Shown: positions 7,960-17,027, counted from the first letter of the stretch. The stretch is 64,000 nucleotides of DNA from Acidobacteriota bacterium (GCA_021730945.1 JAKFYH010000049.1:83855-147854), one strand, 5' to 3'. Numbers and translations are program-made. The notes: a model not told the origin generated them from the sequence alone.

Positions 7960-10182
7960 ATGAGGAAGCTGGATCTGCTGCTGGTGGCGGCGATTCTCGT
8001 GATCGCCGCGACCCTCCGGCTGTGGGCGCCGTGGGAGGCGGTGCTTGGATCGCCCCGGGTCAACTTTCTCGAGACCGACGCCTGGTACCACGTCCGGCTG
8101 GTCGAGAGCCAGGTCCATAACTTTCCCCATCGCATCACCACCGATCCCTATGCCTCGCCAAACGGCCAATACGTGGCGGTGGCGCCACTGCTCGACATCC
8201 TGATTGCCACGGCGGTGCTCCTGACCCAGGGCCCGGCCGCGTCCACCGAGTACATTGCCCGCGTCGCCGCCTTCGCGCCGGCGGTGATGGGCGTGCTTGC
8301 GGTGGCGGCGGTCTGGCTGCTTGGCACCATCGCGTTCGATCGGCGTGCCGGCCTCATGGCCGGCCTGCTGGCCGCGGTGCTGCCCGGTCACTTTCTCGAT
8401 CGGACGCTTCTCGGCTTCGTCGACCACCACGCGCTCGAGGTGTTGTTGGCGTTTGCCACCCTCGTGAGCCTGACGTGGGCGATTCGTCTGGCGGGACCCC
8501 CGGTACCCGGTCCCCGATCCCTGATCCCCGCCTCTGCCGCCGGTCTTTGTCTCGGGCTGTACCTCCTCACGTGGAGCAGTGGCGCCTACTTCGTGGCCAT
8601 TCTGGCCGGCTGGATCCTCCTGACGCCGGTGGTCGGAACATCCGAGACCGTCAGGTCAGCCGCGCGCGCCACCGCCACCCTGGCCGCGACCGCGCTTGTG
8701 ATCGTCCTCGTGTTCCAGGACCGGGCCCTCTTTCGCTACGACGCGCAAGTAGCGTCGCTCGCCGTGTTGCTCGCCGCGTCCGCACTCGTGTGGTGGCTGG
8801 CCGCCCGACCCAAACCAGTCGTGTCGGCGGTATCTGTGTCATCTGTGTCATCTGCGGCCCTGGTATTACTCATGGTGCTGGCGGTATCTGTGTGGCAGGC
8901 GGACGTGCTGCGGCAGATCGGCAGTGACATCGCTCGGTTCAGCCCCGATCCCACCCGCATGGCGGTACTCGAGGCGCGGCCGCTATTCATGTACTCCGGC
9001 AACTGGGATTGGGCTCAGCCGTGGGTGTTCTTTCGCAGCGGGTTTTACGTCGGCCTGCTCGCGCTCGCGTGGTTGTGCCTCGACATCTGGCGATCACGCC
9101 GGCTCGACCACCTGTTGATCGCGGTGTTCACTGCTGCGAACTTCGCCGCGACCGTGGGCCAGAATCGGTTTGGCTACTACCTGGTTCCCGCGACCGCCCT
9201 GGTCGCCGGGTGGCTATGCGCGAGGGTCTTCGACTGGGGCGGCGTGCCCCATGCCGGCAACCCGCAACCAGGAGTGACCTCGCGCCTGCCATTGCGGCGC
9301 GAGCTGGCCGTGGTGCTGGTGGCCGGCCTGGTGGTGGCGCCCAACCTCGTGCCCGCGGCCCAGAGCACGGCGCGAGCCGGTGGCATGGCCGGCTATTGGG
9401 CGGCGGCCATGACGTGGCTTCGCACCGCGACGCCCAAACCGTTCGCGTCCCCGTCGTACTATCTCGCCCGCTACGCCTCGGCCAATCCGCCGGCGGACTA
9501 CACGGTGATGAACTGGTGGGACCAGGGCTACTGGCTGATTCAGACCGCGCATCGTGTACCGGTGTCGAACCCGACACAGAACGGCGCTCCTCAATCGGCG
9601 GCGTTCTACACCGCGACCGACCAAGCCGCCGCACTCGCGGTCCTCGCGGCCCAACGGGCGCGCTACGTGCTGGTCGATTGGGAACTGCCGTTTCGCGACG
9701 GCGAGAACGGCGCGATTGCCGGCCGCTTCCAGCACCTGTCCGACTGGGCCGGCATTGCCACGTCGCGTTTCTACTCGCTGTGTTACGAGCGGCAGCGCGA
9801 GAGCGATCCGTGGGCGCCTGCGTGGCTTTACACCGAGGCCTACTACCAGACCATGGCCTACCGGCTGATGGTGTTGGGCGGCCGGGGTGCTGCGCCGGCG
9901 AACAATACCTGGGTCGTTCGCACCGACCAACGGCGCGACGCAGCGGGGCAGGAGTTTTGCGAAGTGTCGGAGGCGCAGGTGTTTAGGTCGGCCGAGGAAG
10001 CCAGCCGCGTGGCGGCCAGCCGCGGGCCTCAGTTCAGGGTGGTCGGCCGTACCCCATGGCAACCCGCCTTCCCGGTGCCGCCCGTCACCGGCCTGCGCGT
10101 GGTCCAGGAGTTTCGCGAGCCCACGCAGAAAGCGACTGAAACGCCGATGGTGCGGATATTCGAAGTGGTGCCCGCTCAATAG
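7960..10182 (+). CDS. STT3/AglB/PglB-family oligosaccharyltransferase-like protein
   Basis: 740 residues: a polytopic N-terminal two-thirds and a soluble C-terminal domain, the size of single-subunit oligosaccharyltransferases. The first external loop has ETDAWYHVRLVE (acidic metal/acceptor motif), FPHRITTDPYASPNG follows, and RTLLGFVDHHALEVLL matches the conserved D-H-H segment. The WWD acceptor-sequon motif is present as MNWWDQGYWLIQTAHRVPV at about residues 516-534, followed by NPTQNGAP and a FYTATDQAAA block. This layout resembles archaeal AglB more than Campylobacter PglB. Predicted role: transfer of a lipid-linked glycan to Asn in N-X-S/T sites of exported proteins. Two short repeat insertions (8493-8514 and 8833-8859) fall in coding sequence without breaking the frame. 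Confidence 0.88.
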   Translation: MRKLDLLLVAAILVIAATLRLWAPWEAVLGSPRVNFLETDAWYHVRLVESQVHNFPHRITTDPYASPNGQYVAVAPLLDILIATAVLLTQGPAASTEYIARVAAFAPAVMGVLAVAAVWLLGTIAFDRRAGLMAGLLAAVLPGHFLDRTLLGFVDHHALEVLLAFATLVSLTWAIRLAGPPVPGPRSLIPASAAGLCLGLYLLTWSSGAYFVAILAGWILLTPVVGTSETVRSAARATATLAATALVIVLVFQDRALFRYDAQVASLAVLLAASALVWWLAARPKPVVSAVSVSSVSSAALVLLMVLAVSVWQADVLRQIGSDIARFSPDPTRMAVLEARPLFMYSGNWDWAQPWVFFRSGFYVGLLALAWLCLDIWRSRRLDHLLIAVFTAANFAATVGQNRFGYYLVPATALVAGWLCARVFDWGGVPHAGNPQPGVTSRLPLRRELAVVLVAGLVVAPNLVPAAQSTARAGGMAGYWAAAMTWLRTATPKPFASPSYYLARYASANPPADYTVMNWWDQGYWLIQTAHRVPVSNPTQNGAPQSAAFYTATDQAAALAVLAAQRARYVLVDWELPFRDGENGAIAGRFQHLSDWAGIATSRFYSLCYERQRESDPWAPAWLYTEAYYQTMAYRLMVLGGRGAAPANNTWVVRTDQRRDAAGQEFCEVSEAQVFRSAEEASRVAASRGPQFRVVGRTPWQPAFPVPPVTGLRVVQEFREPTQKATETPMVRIFEVVPAQ
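8493..8514 (+). repeat. Short palindrome GGGACC-N10-GGTCCC inside the STT3-like gene
   Basis: Six-base arms at 8493-8498 and 8509-8514, followed by further CCCCGATCCCTGATCCCC-type sequence to about 8530. It encodes a Pro/Gly-rich loop (GPPVPGPRSLIP) between membrane segments. Confidence 0.55.
8833..8859 (+). repeat. Three 9-bp tandem units (TCTGTGTCA type) inside the STT3-like gene
   Basis: TCTGTGTCA, TCTGTGTCA and TCTGCGGCC encode a Ser/Val/Ala run. The same 9-mer array recurs at 46771-46797 inside another gene, and in reverse orientation near 12720. Confidence 0.75.
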
Positions 10183-10223
10183 GAGGTCGGGAGAACAGTA
10201 CGCGGCTGCCCTCCTGGCCTCCT
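10181..10223. terminator. Hairpin between convergent genes
   Basis: Arms AGGAGGTCGGGAG (10181-10193) and CTCCTGGCCTCCT (10211-10223) pair over 13 positions with wobble or mismatch at two. They fill the 42-base gap between the STT3-like gene and the permease gene, overlapping the former's TAG. Likely a bidirectional terminator. Confidence 0.55.
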
Positions 10224-10224
10224 G

Positions 10225-12678
10225 TCACTCTGCCCGGAGTGCCGCCGCCGGATCGGTCGACGCTGCTCGCCTGGCCGGCGTCCAACAGGCGGCCGTCAGC
10301 ACCACCGCAAACAGCAACGTGGTCCCTCCGAACGCGACCGGATCGATCGCCGGCACGTCGACAAGCAGGCTTTGCGCCAGCGTCCCGACCACGCCGGCCA
10401 GCATCAGTCCGATGGCGCCGCCGGTGGCGCCGAGCCAGGCTGCCTGCTTCATCACCATGGATTGCATGTCGCCCTCGGAGGCGCCGAGCGCCATGCGAAT
10501 GGCGATCTCTCTCGTGCGTTGGGTGACCAGGAATGCCATCAAGCCGTAGAGTCCGAGCGCGGCCAGGAAGATGCCGATCGCGCCGACACTGCCGGCGGTC
10601 CAGGCGGCCAGCTTCTGCGGGATCAAGCCGATCGCGGTGGCGTCGGCGAACGACTGCAGCACGATGATCGGCACGCTGGCGTCGACTTGCGTCACGGCGG
10701 CGCGGATTTCGCGATTGAGGTCGCGGCCGGCCGCGTGCTTGATGAACAGCGTGGCGTCGCCCATCGGTTGTTGTGCCATCGGCACGAAGACGAAGGGCTG
10801 CGGCGTGTCACTGTAGTAGCGATACTTGGCGTCGGCGACCACGCCGACGACGGTCACCGGGATCTGTTCATCGCCCTGGCCTTCCTGCAGGAACTGCTGG
10901 CCAACGGCGGACCGACCCGCCCATGCGGTGCGAGCGAACGTCTCGTTGACGATCGCGACCCGGGCCGCATCGGCGCGGTCCTGGCCGGAGAAGTCGCGGC
11001 CGTCGAGCAGCCGCGAACCGACCACGGGGAAGTAGCCAGGCGAGACCACGTTCCAGTCAGCGTCGACCGTGCCATCGTTCAGAGGGCCCTGGTAACCGGG
11101 TACCTGGATTCGGCCCAGGCCGAGCGAACCACCCTGGAGCGGAATCATCCGCGCCGAGCTGACCGCCGTGACGCCGTTGATGGCCCGCAGCCGCTCCTGG
11201 AGCCGTTCGACCAGGTCCACGGCCTGCTGGTCGCGGTATCCAGAGATGGTGGCATCGATGCTCACCAGCGCGACGTCGGCAAACGAATAGCCCGGATTGG
11301 TGTCGGCGACGTTCTGCAATGTCCGGACGAACAACGATGCGGTGACCACCAGCATCAGCGACAGTGCGACCTGCGCGACCACCAGCGCGTTGCGCAGGCG
11401 GAATCGGCGGCGGTCGATGGTCGCGTTGGCGCCGTGCAATGAGCTCGCGAGATTGACGCCAAGCGCCTGGCGTGCCGGCGCCAGGCCGAAGACTACGGCG
11501 GTCAGCAGCGCCGAGCCGAGCGCGAAGGCGACCACACGCGGGTTGATGGCCAGGTTGAGGTGGACTTCGGCCGGCAGCGCCGGCAGGAAGCTCAACATCC
11601 CGCTCATGAGCCACATGGTGAGCGGCAGGGCGGCGGCGCCGGCGGCCAGGAACAGCACCAGCGTTTCGGTGAGTAACTGCGCGATCAGCCGGCCACGCCC
11701 GGCGCCCACGGCCAGGCGCGTGGCCATCTCGCGGCGGCGGGTGGCGGCGCGCGCCAGCAACATGCCGGCCACGTTGCTGCAGGCAATCGCCATCAACGCG
11801 GCGGTGAGCGCGAACAGCAAACCGATGAAGGCCAGGAACGGCAGCCGCACCGGTGCCGGCACGCGGCTGGTGCCCTGCACCACGATCTGGTGACGCTGGT
11901 TCGCCCGTGGTTCGCCCGCCTTGAACGACTCCAGCAGCGTGTTGAGTTCGGCTTGCGCTTGTGACGGACTGACGCCGGGCTTGAGCCGGCCCACCGCCAT
12001 GTGCCACGAACTGCCGGGCTCGGTCAGCATGCGGATGCTGTCCTGGCCCCGAGTCAGGCCGACCATGGCCATCGGCAGCCAGAAGTCGGTGCCCATGAAC
12101 GTGAGGCCTTCAAAGCCCGGTTCGGTCACGCCCACGACCGCGAACACCTGGTTGTTGAGCCGGATCGGCTTCTGAAGGATGTCCGGATCGCCCTTGAATC
12201 GGCGTTGCCAGAACCCGTGACTGATCACCACCACCGCGCGTTCGCCGACCACCTGATCCTCGTCGGCGCGGAAGAAACGTCCCAGGGCGGGCCGGGTGCC
12301 CAGGACATCAAAGTACGAGCCTGACACCAACACGCCGGTGACCCGCTCACTCGCGCCCTCTTCGATCAGGCTCATCGGGCTGCCACCGAACTCCACCGCC
12401 GCCATGCCGTCCAACGTGGTGGTGTGGTCGCTCAGGTAGCGGTAGGCGGGGTGCGACAAATTGTCGAAGCCCGAGCCCTCATTGGAGCGGCCGATATCCA
12501 CGACGCTGGCGGCGTCGCGCACGCCGATGGTCGGCGCGAACAGCAGGGCGTCGGCCAGGCTGAAGATGGTGGTACTGGCGCCGATGCCGATGGCCAGCGA
12601 CAGGACCGCGGTGAGCGTGAAGACCGGTGTCCGGGTCAGCAGGCGGACGGCATACCGCAGGTCGGAAAGGATGGCCAT
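10225..12678 (-). CDS. ADOP-type ABC permease (MacB_PCD + two FtsX domains)
   Basis: 817 residues from ATG at 12678, giving the standard ADOP N-terminus MAILSDLRYAVRLL followed by the first TM helix FTLTAVLSLAIGIGASTTIF. A periplasmic MacB-like core domain (about residues 60-270) is followed by an FtsX TM block near residues 290-420, a second periplasmic region, and a final FtsX block ending PARRAASTDPAAALRAE. These permeases are the mechanotransducing membrane subunits of MacB-like ABC transporters and occur in many copies in Acidobacteriota, often, as here, without an adjacent ATPase gene. TCTAGT six bases before the ATG could be a leaderless promoter. The upstream open frame adds only low-complexity residues. 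Confidence 0.9.
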   Translation of the reverse strand: MAILSDLRYAVRLLTRTPVFTLTAVLSLAIGIGASTTIFSLADALLFAPTIGVRDAASVVDIGRSNEGSGFDNLSHPAYRYLSDHTTTLDGMAAVEFGGSPMSLIEEGASERVTGVLVSGSYFDVLGTRPALGRFFRADEDQVVGERAVVVISHGFWQRRFKGDPDILQKPIRLNNQVFAVVGVTEPGFEGLTFMGTDFWLPMAMVGLTRGQDSIRMLTEPGSSWHMAVGRLKPGVSPSQAQAELNTLLESFKAGEPRANQRHQIVVQGTSRVPAPVRLPFLAFIGLLFALTAALMAIACSNVAGMLLARAATRRREMATRLAVGAGRGRLIAQLLTETLVLFLAAGAAALPLTMWLMSGMLSFLPALPAEVHLNLAINPRVVAFALGSALLTAVVFGLAPARQALGVNLASSLHGANATIDRRRFRLRNALVVAQVALSLMLVVTASLFVRTLQNVADTNPGYSFADVALVSIDATISGYRDQQAVDLVERLQERLRAINGVTAVSSARMIPLQGGSLGLGRIQVPGYQGPLNDGTVDADWNVVSPGYFPVVGSRLLDGRDFSGQDRADAARVAIVNETFARTAWAGRSAVGQQFLQEGQGDEQIPVTVVGVVADAKYRYYSDTPQPFVFVPMAQQPMGDATLFIKHAAGRDLNREIRAAVTQVDASVPIIVLQSFADATAIGLIPQKLAAWTAGSVGAIGIFLAALGLYGLMAFLVTQRTREIAIRMALGASEGDMQSMVMKQAAWLGATGGAIGLMLAGVVGTLAQSLLVDVPAIDPVAFGGTTLLFAVVLTAACWTPARRAASTDPAAALRAE

Positions 12679-12718
12679 GACGTCACTAGACTGAGATTGA
12701 GCGAAAAATGTTTCATCA

Positions 12719-12772
12719 GAGCCACAGATGACGCAGGCCACCTGGCTGCCGATGACCAAATGACACAGACCT
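12719..12772. repeat. Inverted copy of the TCTGTGTCA-type repeat, intergenic
   Basis: The stretch with CCACAGATGACGCAGG and ATGACACAGACC is the reverse complement of the 9-mer family seen at 8833 and 46771. It lies in the 119-base space between the divergent permease and ctaA genes. Confidence 0.5.
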
Positions 12773-12785
12773 GTGACGACGGGCG

Positions 12786-12791
12786 GATAAT
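12786..12791 (+). promoter_or_regulatory. Leaderless promoter -10 (GATAAT) for ctaA
   Basis: GATAAT matches the sigma-70 -10 consensus at five of six positions and ends exactly six bases before the TTG at 12798, so transcription should begin at the first base of the start codon. Confidence 0.55.
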
Positions 12792-12797
12792 AGGGGC

Positions 12798-13709
12798 TTG
12801 AACCGGCTCTCATCGTTCCAGCGCCTCGCTTTGTGGACCACGGCGACCACTTACTTCTTGATCCTGGTCGGCGGCCTGGTCCGCGCGTCGGGGGCCGGGC
12901 TGGGGTGCCCGGACTGGCCCCGTTGCTTCGGCGGGTGGGTGCCGCCGATGTCGGCGGCCGAGTTGCCGCCGCAGTTTGACCCATCGCAGTTCAACCAGAC
13001 GCTGATGTGGACCGAGTATCTCAATCGCCTGCTCGGCGTGACGGTAGGGTTCCTGATCCTGGCCACGGCGATCTCGGCCTGGCGCCATCACCGGCGCGAT
13101 CCTCGAATCCTGTGGACCACCATTGGCGCGCTGCTGCTGACCGGTTTCCAGGGCTGGCTCGGCGGCCGCGTCGTCGCGCACGAACTGGCAGCCTGGATCG
13201 TGACGGTCCACATGATCGTGGCGCTGGTGATTGTGCAAATGCTGCTCTACGTCACGGTGAGAGCCTTCCCGCCGTCGCACCCGAGCACCTCAGCACCTCA
13301 GCACCTCAGTACCTTGACGAGTGCCCTGATCGCGATCACCCTGATCCAGGTTGGCCTCGGCACCCAGGTGCGAGGCGGCATCGACGCCGCGCTCGATGGG
13401 GGCGTCGCGCGTGACGCCGCGTTGGCGACGGTCGGGTCGATCGATGTTCTGCATCGCGACGCCGCCTTCGTGACGTTGGTGGCGGCCATCCTGCTCGTGT
13501 TCTGGGTGGTGGCCAAGGGTGCCGATGCCCTGCTGATTCGCTGGTCGTGGGCCGTCCTGGGCCTGGCCGCGACCCAGGTAGCGGTCGGCGTCGTCTTGGC
13601 ATATGTTTCGTTGTTACCAGCCGCCCAGGTCGTGCATCTAACCTTGGCGAGCCTGTTACTCGGCGCCGAAACCGTGCTGTTACTCGTGAGCTGGAGAGGA
13701 TCCGTATGA
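12798..13709 (+). CDS. ctaA: Heme A synthase (CtaA/COX15 family)
   Basis: 303 residues from TTG at 12798, about eight TM helices. The family signature GLGCPDWPRCFGGWVPP near residue 34 and the EYxxR segment after it are clear. The enzyme hydroxylates the heme O methyl group to make heme A for cytochrome aa3 oxidases, in the inner membrane. Of the four expected heme-ligand histidines, three are visible (TVHMIVAL, VLHRDAAF, VVHLTLAS). The first, normally His in E-x-x-H-R, is Asn here (TEYLNRLLG). The frame also contains an AGCACCTC octamer array (13283-13314) in a loop. The downstream TPR gene starts in an ATGA overlap. Confidence 0.9.
   Translation: MNRLSSFQRLALWTTATTYFLILVGGLVRASGAGLGCPDWPRCFGGWVPPMSAAELPPQFDPSQFNQTLMWTEYLNRLLGVTVGFLILATAISAWRHHRRDPRILWTTIGALLLTGFQGWLGGRVVAHELAAWIVTVHMIVALVIVQMLLYVTVRAFPPSHPSTSAPQHLSTLTSALIAITLIQVGLGTQVRGGIDAALDGGVARDAALATVGSIDVLHRDAAFVTLVAAILLVFWVVAKGADALLIRWSWAVLGLAATQVAVGVVLAYVSLLPAAQVVHLTLASLLLGAETVLLLVSWRGSV
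13283..13314 (+). repeat. Four AGCACCTC-type octamers inside ctaA
   Basis: About four units of AGCACCTC (the last has GTACC) encode a Ser/Thr/Pro/His stretch in a loop between two TM helices. The related CAGCACC array lies upstream of the sigma factor at 42733-42778. Confidence 0.7.
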
Positions 13710-15394
13710 AGATGCGTGTGCCCTTCATCGCGCTGGTCGTCCTCGCGTCAGTCAGTTGCTCCCGCCAGGCGGCGCCGGCCGCCACTACGTCCGAACATAA
13801 CGCGCACACCCCGGCGACCGCGCCGCGGACGACGCTGCTCGGCAACCTGGGGTCGTATCACCGCGCCATCAAGACCACCAGTCCCGAGGCCCAGCAATTC
13901 TTCGACGAGGGGCTGGTGTTGCTGTACGGCTTCAACCACGAAGAGTCGTTCAAGTCGTTCGAGCGGGCGGCGGCGCTCGATCCCGCCTCGCCGATGCCGC
14001 ACTGGGGCATGTCACTGGCGCTTGGCACCAACATCAACGACGTCGCGCCCGCCGAGCGGTTGCAGCAGGGCTACACCCACCTGGCGGAAGCCCAGAAGCG
14101 ACTGGCCGCCGGCAGTGACGTCGAGCAGGCCCTGGTGAACGCGCTTGGCCAACGCTATGTCGCCGACCCGGTGGGCGACCAGTTGGTCCGCGAGCAGGCC
14201 TACTCAATTGCAATGGGCGGGTTGTCGCAACTGTTTCCGGACGATCTTGATGTGGCGACGCTGTACGCCGAAAGCATGATGAACCTGCGGCCGTGGCGCC
14301 TCTATGCGAAGGACGGCACTCCCGAGCCGGGCACCGAGGCGATTGTCGCCACGCTCGAAGGCGTGATCAAGCGAGACCCGCAGCACCCTGGCGCCAACCA
14401 CTACTTCATCCACGCCGTCGAGGCGTCCAACGCGCCCGGGCGCGCCACCGCGTCGGCCGGCCGTCTCGAGACGCTCGTGCCCGGCGCCGGTCATCTCGTC
14501 CACATGCCCGCCCATATCTACATTCGCACCGGGCAGTACGCCAAGTCGGCGAAGAGCAATGCTGATGCCGCCGCCGTCGACGAGCAGTACATCAAGGCCA
14601 CCGGCGCCAACGGCATGTACCCGTTGATGTACTACGGGCACAACTTGCAGTTCGAATCGGCCGCCGCCGCGTTCGCGGGCAACTTCGCGCAGGCGCGCCG
14701 AGCGGCGCAGCGGACGGTTGCGTTTGCCGATCCGGTTGCCGATCAAATGGTGATGGTCGAGCCGTTCGCCGCCCAGGAACTGGTCGTTCTCGTCCGCTTT
14801 GGCGAGTGGGCGCCGCTTCTCGAGCTGAAGGCGCCGCCGCCATCCCGCACGGTGCAGACCTCGCTTTATCATTTCGGACGTGGCGCGGCGCTGGCGGGCA
14901 GCGGCAAGCTGGCCGAAGCCGAAGCGCAACTGGCGGCCCTGACGGCGGCCGCGGCGAAGATTCCGGCTGATGCCGTCGTTGGCCCGGCCAATACGGCGGC
15001 CGCGGTGATTGCCGTCGCTGTTGCCGACCTGGCCGCCCGGGTGGCCGAAGCGAAGGGCGACACGAGTGCCGCGATCAAGGCGTTCACCGCCGCGGTTGCG
15101 GCCGAAGACCGGCTGGGCTACAACGAACCGCCTGACTGGTTGATTCCCGAGCGCGAGCGCCTGGGGGCCCTGCTGAACAAGGCAGGCCGCTTCGCCGATG
15201 CCGAACAGGTGTTTCGCGCCGACCTGGCCAAGAACGTGGGGAACCCGCGGTCGCTGTACGGCTTGTCACGCAGCCTCGACGGGCAGCGGAAGCAGGCCTC
15301 CCAGGAGACTCGGTCCGCATTCGATCGGGCCTGGGCCGGGGCTGATGTCACCCTTGGCGATGATCTGTATACTGCTCGCCGAAGCCCAAGATGA
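13706..15394 (+). CDS. TPR-repeat protein, probably lipid-anchored
   Basis: 562 residues. ATG at 13706 overlaps the ctaA stop (ATGA) and is preceded by GGAGAGGA, a strong Shine-Dalgarno. The N-terminus MKMRVPFIALVVLASVSC looks like a lipoprotein signal. A TPR-like unit follows directly (FFDEGLVLLYGFNHEESFKSFERAAALDP), then HPGANHYFIHAVEAS and PGAGHLVHMPAHIYIRTGQY, a pattern found in many environmental TPR proteins of unknown function, and further helical repeats to the end. Coupled to ctaA and to the DUF1684 gene on either side by 4-base overlaps. Function unknown. Confidence 0.8.
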   Translation: MKMRVPFIALVVLASVSCSRQAAPAATTSEHNAHTPATAPRTTLLGNLGSYHRAIKTTSPEAQQFFDEGLVLLYGFNHEESFKSFERAAALDPASPMPHWGMSLALGTNINDVAPAERLQQGYTHLAEAQKRLAAGSDVEQALVNALGQRYVADPVGDQLVREQAYSIAMGGLSQLFPDDLDVATLYAESMMNLRPWRLYAKDGTPEPGTEAIVATLEGVIKRDPQHPGANHYFIHAVEASNAPGRATASAGRLETLVPGAGHLVHMPAHIYIRTGQYAKSAKSNADAAAVDEQYIKATGANGMYPLMYYGHNLQFESAAAAFAGNFAQARRAAQRTVAFADPVADQMVMVEPFAAQELVVLVRFGEWAPLLELKAPPPSRTVQTSLYHFGRGAALAGSGKLAEAEAQLAALTAAAAKIPADAVVGPANTAAAVIAVAVADLAARVAEAKGDTSAAIKAFTAAVAAEDRLGYNEPPDWLIPERERLGALLNKAGRFADAEQVFRADLAKNVGNPRSLYGLSRSLDGQRKQASQETRSAFDRAWAGADVTLGDDLYTARRSPR

Positions 15395-16353
15395 CCGGGT
15401 TGACCCGGACCGGACGAACCGCACGGATGGCATACATGACATTAGTGAAACGCATGAGCTTGCTGTTGATCCTGCTGGCCACCAGCGCCGCGGCGCAGGG
15501 GACTTATGACGAGACCGCGCTCAAGGCGTTCCGCGCCGAACGCGAGAAAGTGCTGCTGGCCGACAACGGCTGGTTCACCGTCGCCGGCCTGCATTTCCTC
15601 AACCCGGGCGACAACACGTTCGGATCCGACCCGCTCAACGACATCGTCCTCGAGTTTGGCGACGTGCCGAAGCAGGGCGGCGTGATCACGATGAATGGGC
15701 GCGATGTCACCATCAAGGCGCCGGACGGCCAGATGCTGTCCTACAACGGCGCGCCCGTGAAGGAGGCGCCGCTGCGGCTCGCCGAAGGCCGGCGGCCGGC
15801 CGACCTCATCACCTACAAGTCGACCTCGTTCTTTCTGCACTTCAGCGGGCCGCGCCTCGCCATCCGCGTGCGCGATCAGAAAGCGCCGCTGCGCACGGGG
15901 TTCACCAGCCTGAAGTGGTTCCCGGTCAACGCCGCGATGAAGGTCACCGGAAAGTTCACGCCGCTGGCGACACCGCGGGTGGTGCAGGCGCCGACCATTC
16001 TCGGCGACCTCGAGCCGTTTACCGTGCCCGGCCACGTCGCGGTGACCATCGGCGGCAAGTCGGCCAACATGGAAGCGTGGCGATCGGGCGAGCGGCTGTG
16101 GTTCGTGTTCCGCGATCTCACCAGTGCCGATGCCACCTATCCCTCGGCGCGTTTCCTCTATACCGACGCCCCCGCCGCCGACGGCACGGTCACGCTCGAC
16201 TTCAATCGCGCGCAGAATCCACCCTGTGCCTACAACCCGTGGACGACCTGCCCGCTGCCGCCATCGGCCAACAAGCTGGCCGTGCGCATTGAGGCGGGCG
16301 AGAAGCGTTATCACGCGGAAGCCACCTCGACTGCCGCCGTCTTGAAGAAGTGA
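15391..16353 (+). CDS. DUF1684 domain protein, exported
   Basis: 320 residues from ATG at 15391, which overlaps the upstream stop (ATGA). In-frame ATGs at 15427, 15436 and 15454 would each give a more typical signal peptide (the last gives MSLLLILLATSAAAQ), so the true start is uncertain. DUF1684 hallmarks: NGWFTVAGLHFLNPGDNTFGSD near the N-terminus, FLHFSGPRLAIRVRD in the middle, and the C-terminal DFNRAQNPPCAYNPWTTCPLPP block with two cysteines. The family's function is not established. A TATACT at 15368-15373 could be an internal promoter. Confidence 0.88.
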   Translation: MTGLTRTGRTARMAYMTLVKRMSLLLILLATSAAAQGTYDETALKAFRAEREKVLLADNGWFTVAGLHFLNPGDNTFGSDPLNDIVLEFGDVPKQGGVITMNGRDVTIKAPDGQMLSYNGAPVKEAPLRLAEGRRPADLITYKSTSFFLHFSGPRLAIRVRDQKAPLRTGFTSLKWFPVNAAMKVTGKFTPLATPRVVQAPTILGDLEPFTVPGHVAVTIGGKSANMEAWRSGERLWFVFRDLTSADATYPSARFLYTDAPAADGTVTLDFNRAQNPPCAYNPWTTCPLPPSANKLAVRIEAGEKRYHAEATSTAAVLKK

Positions 16354-16991
16354 TCCCGGCCGGAGCGGACGCGAGTTTTTTCGCCTACCTCTCCTTGACC
16401 TTCCTCCTCGTCGTCACGCCCGGATCGACGACGGCGGTCGTGGTGCGCAATACGCTTGAGGGCGGCCGCCGGGCCGGCTATGTCACCGCCCTCGGTGCCG
16501 CCACCGCCAACACCATCATCGCCACCACCTGCGGTTTCGGGGTGGCCGTGCTGATCGCCTACTGGCCCGGTTCGCTCGAGGTGATCCGGGTCGGCGGCGC
16601 CGCGTTCCTGGCGTGGCTGGGTGTGGCCAGCTTGTGGCGGGCCTGGCACCAACCCGACGGCGGCATCCGCCTGGCGGAGGCGTCTGCCGCTGCCGTGCCG
16701 AGGCACACCGGCGCCTGGTTCGGCGACGGCCTCGCCATCAACTTGCTGAGTCCCGTCATCATCAGCTTCTACCTGTCGGTGGTGCCGGCGTTCATCCCGG
16801 CCGGGGCGTCGCGTTTCTACTATCCGATGCTGGCGACCTCGCACGTCGGCCTGGCACTCGTGTGTCATTCGGCGTGGGCCACGGCACTGGGCGCGCTGCG
16901 GCGGTGGTTCGTGGCGCCCTGGACCCGGCGCGGGTTGCAAGCGGCCACCGGGCTGGCGCTCGTAGGCCTGGCCGCCCGCGTCCTGGTCTGA
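16350..16991 (+). CDS. LysE/RhtB-family exporter
   Basis: 213 residues from GTG at 16350, overlapping the DUF1684 stop as GTGA. Six hydrophobic helices with the family start LTFLLVVTPGSTTAVVVRN (the PGP-like turn is PGS), the GGAAFLAWLGVASLWRAW helix and a NLLSPVIISFYLSVVPAF segment. These proteins export amino acids or related small molecules across the inner membrane. The substrate cannot be predicted. Last gene of the ctaA operon. Confidence 0.85.
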   Translation: MIPAGADASFFAYLSLTFLLVVTPGSTTAVVVRNTLEGGRRAGYVTALGAATANTIIATTCGFGVAVLIAYWPGSLEVIRVGGAAFLAWLGVASLWRAWHQPDGGIRLAEASAAAVPRHTGAWFGDGLAINLLSPVIISFYLSVVPAFIPAGASRFYYPMLATSHVGLALVCHSAWATALGALRRWFVAPWTRRGLQAATGLALVGLAARVLV

Positions 16992-17011
16992 GTCCGCGTC
17001 GCGACACGCAC

Positions 17012-17017
17012 TAGAAT
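17012..17017 (+). promoter_or_regulatory. Candidate -10 box (TAGAAT) of the trehalose operon
   Basis: TAGAAT ends ten bases before the GTG at 17028; the short spacer also contains GGGAG. The 36-base gap after the LysE gene leaves little room for any other promoter. Confidence 0.4.
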
Positions 17018-17027
17018 CGGGAGCGCA

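Noticed and set aside
8814-8890. Minus-strand and alternate-frame peptides with Ile-Cys-Val or Met-Thr-Gln periodicity as small genes
   Set aside because: They are translations of the 9-base DNA repeat within the STT3-like gene.
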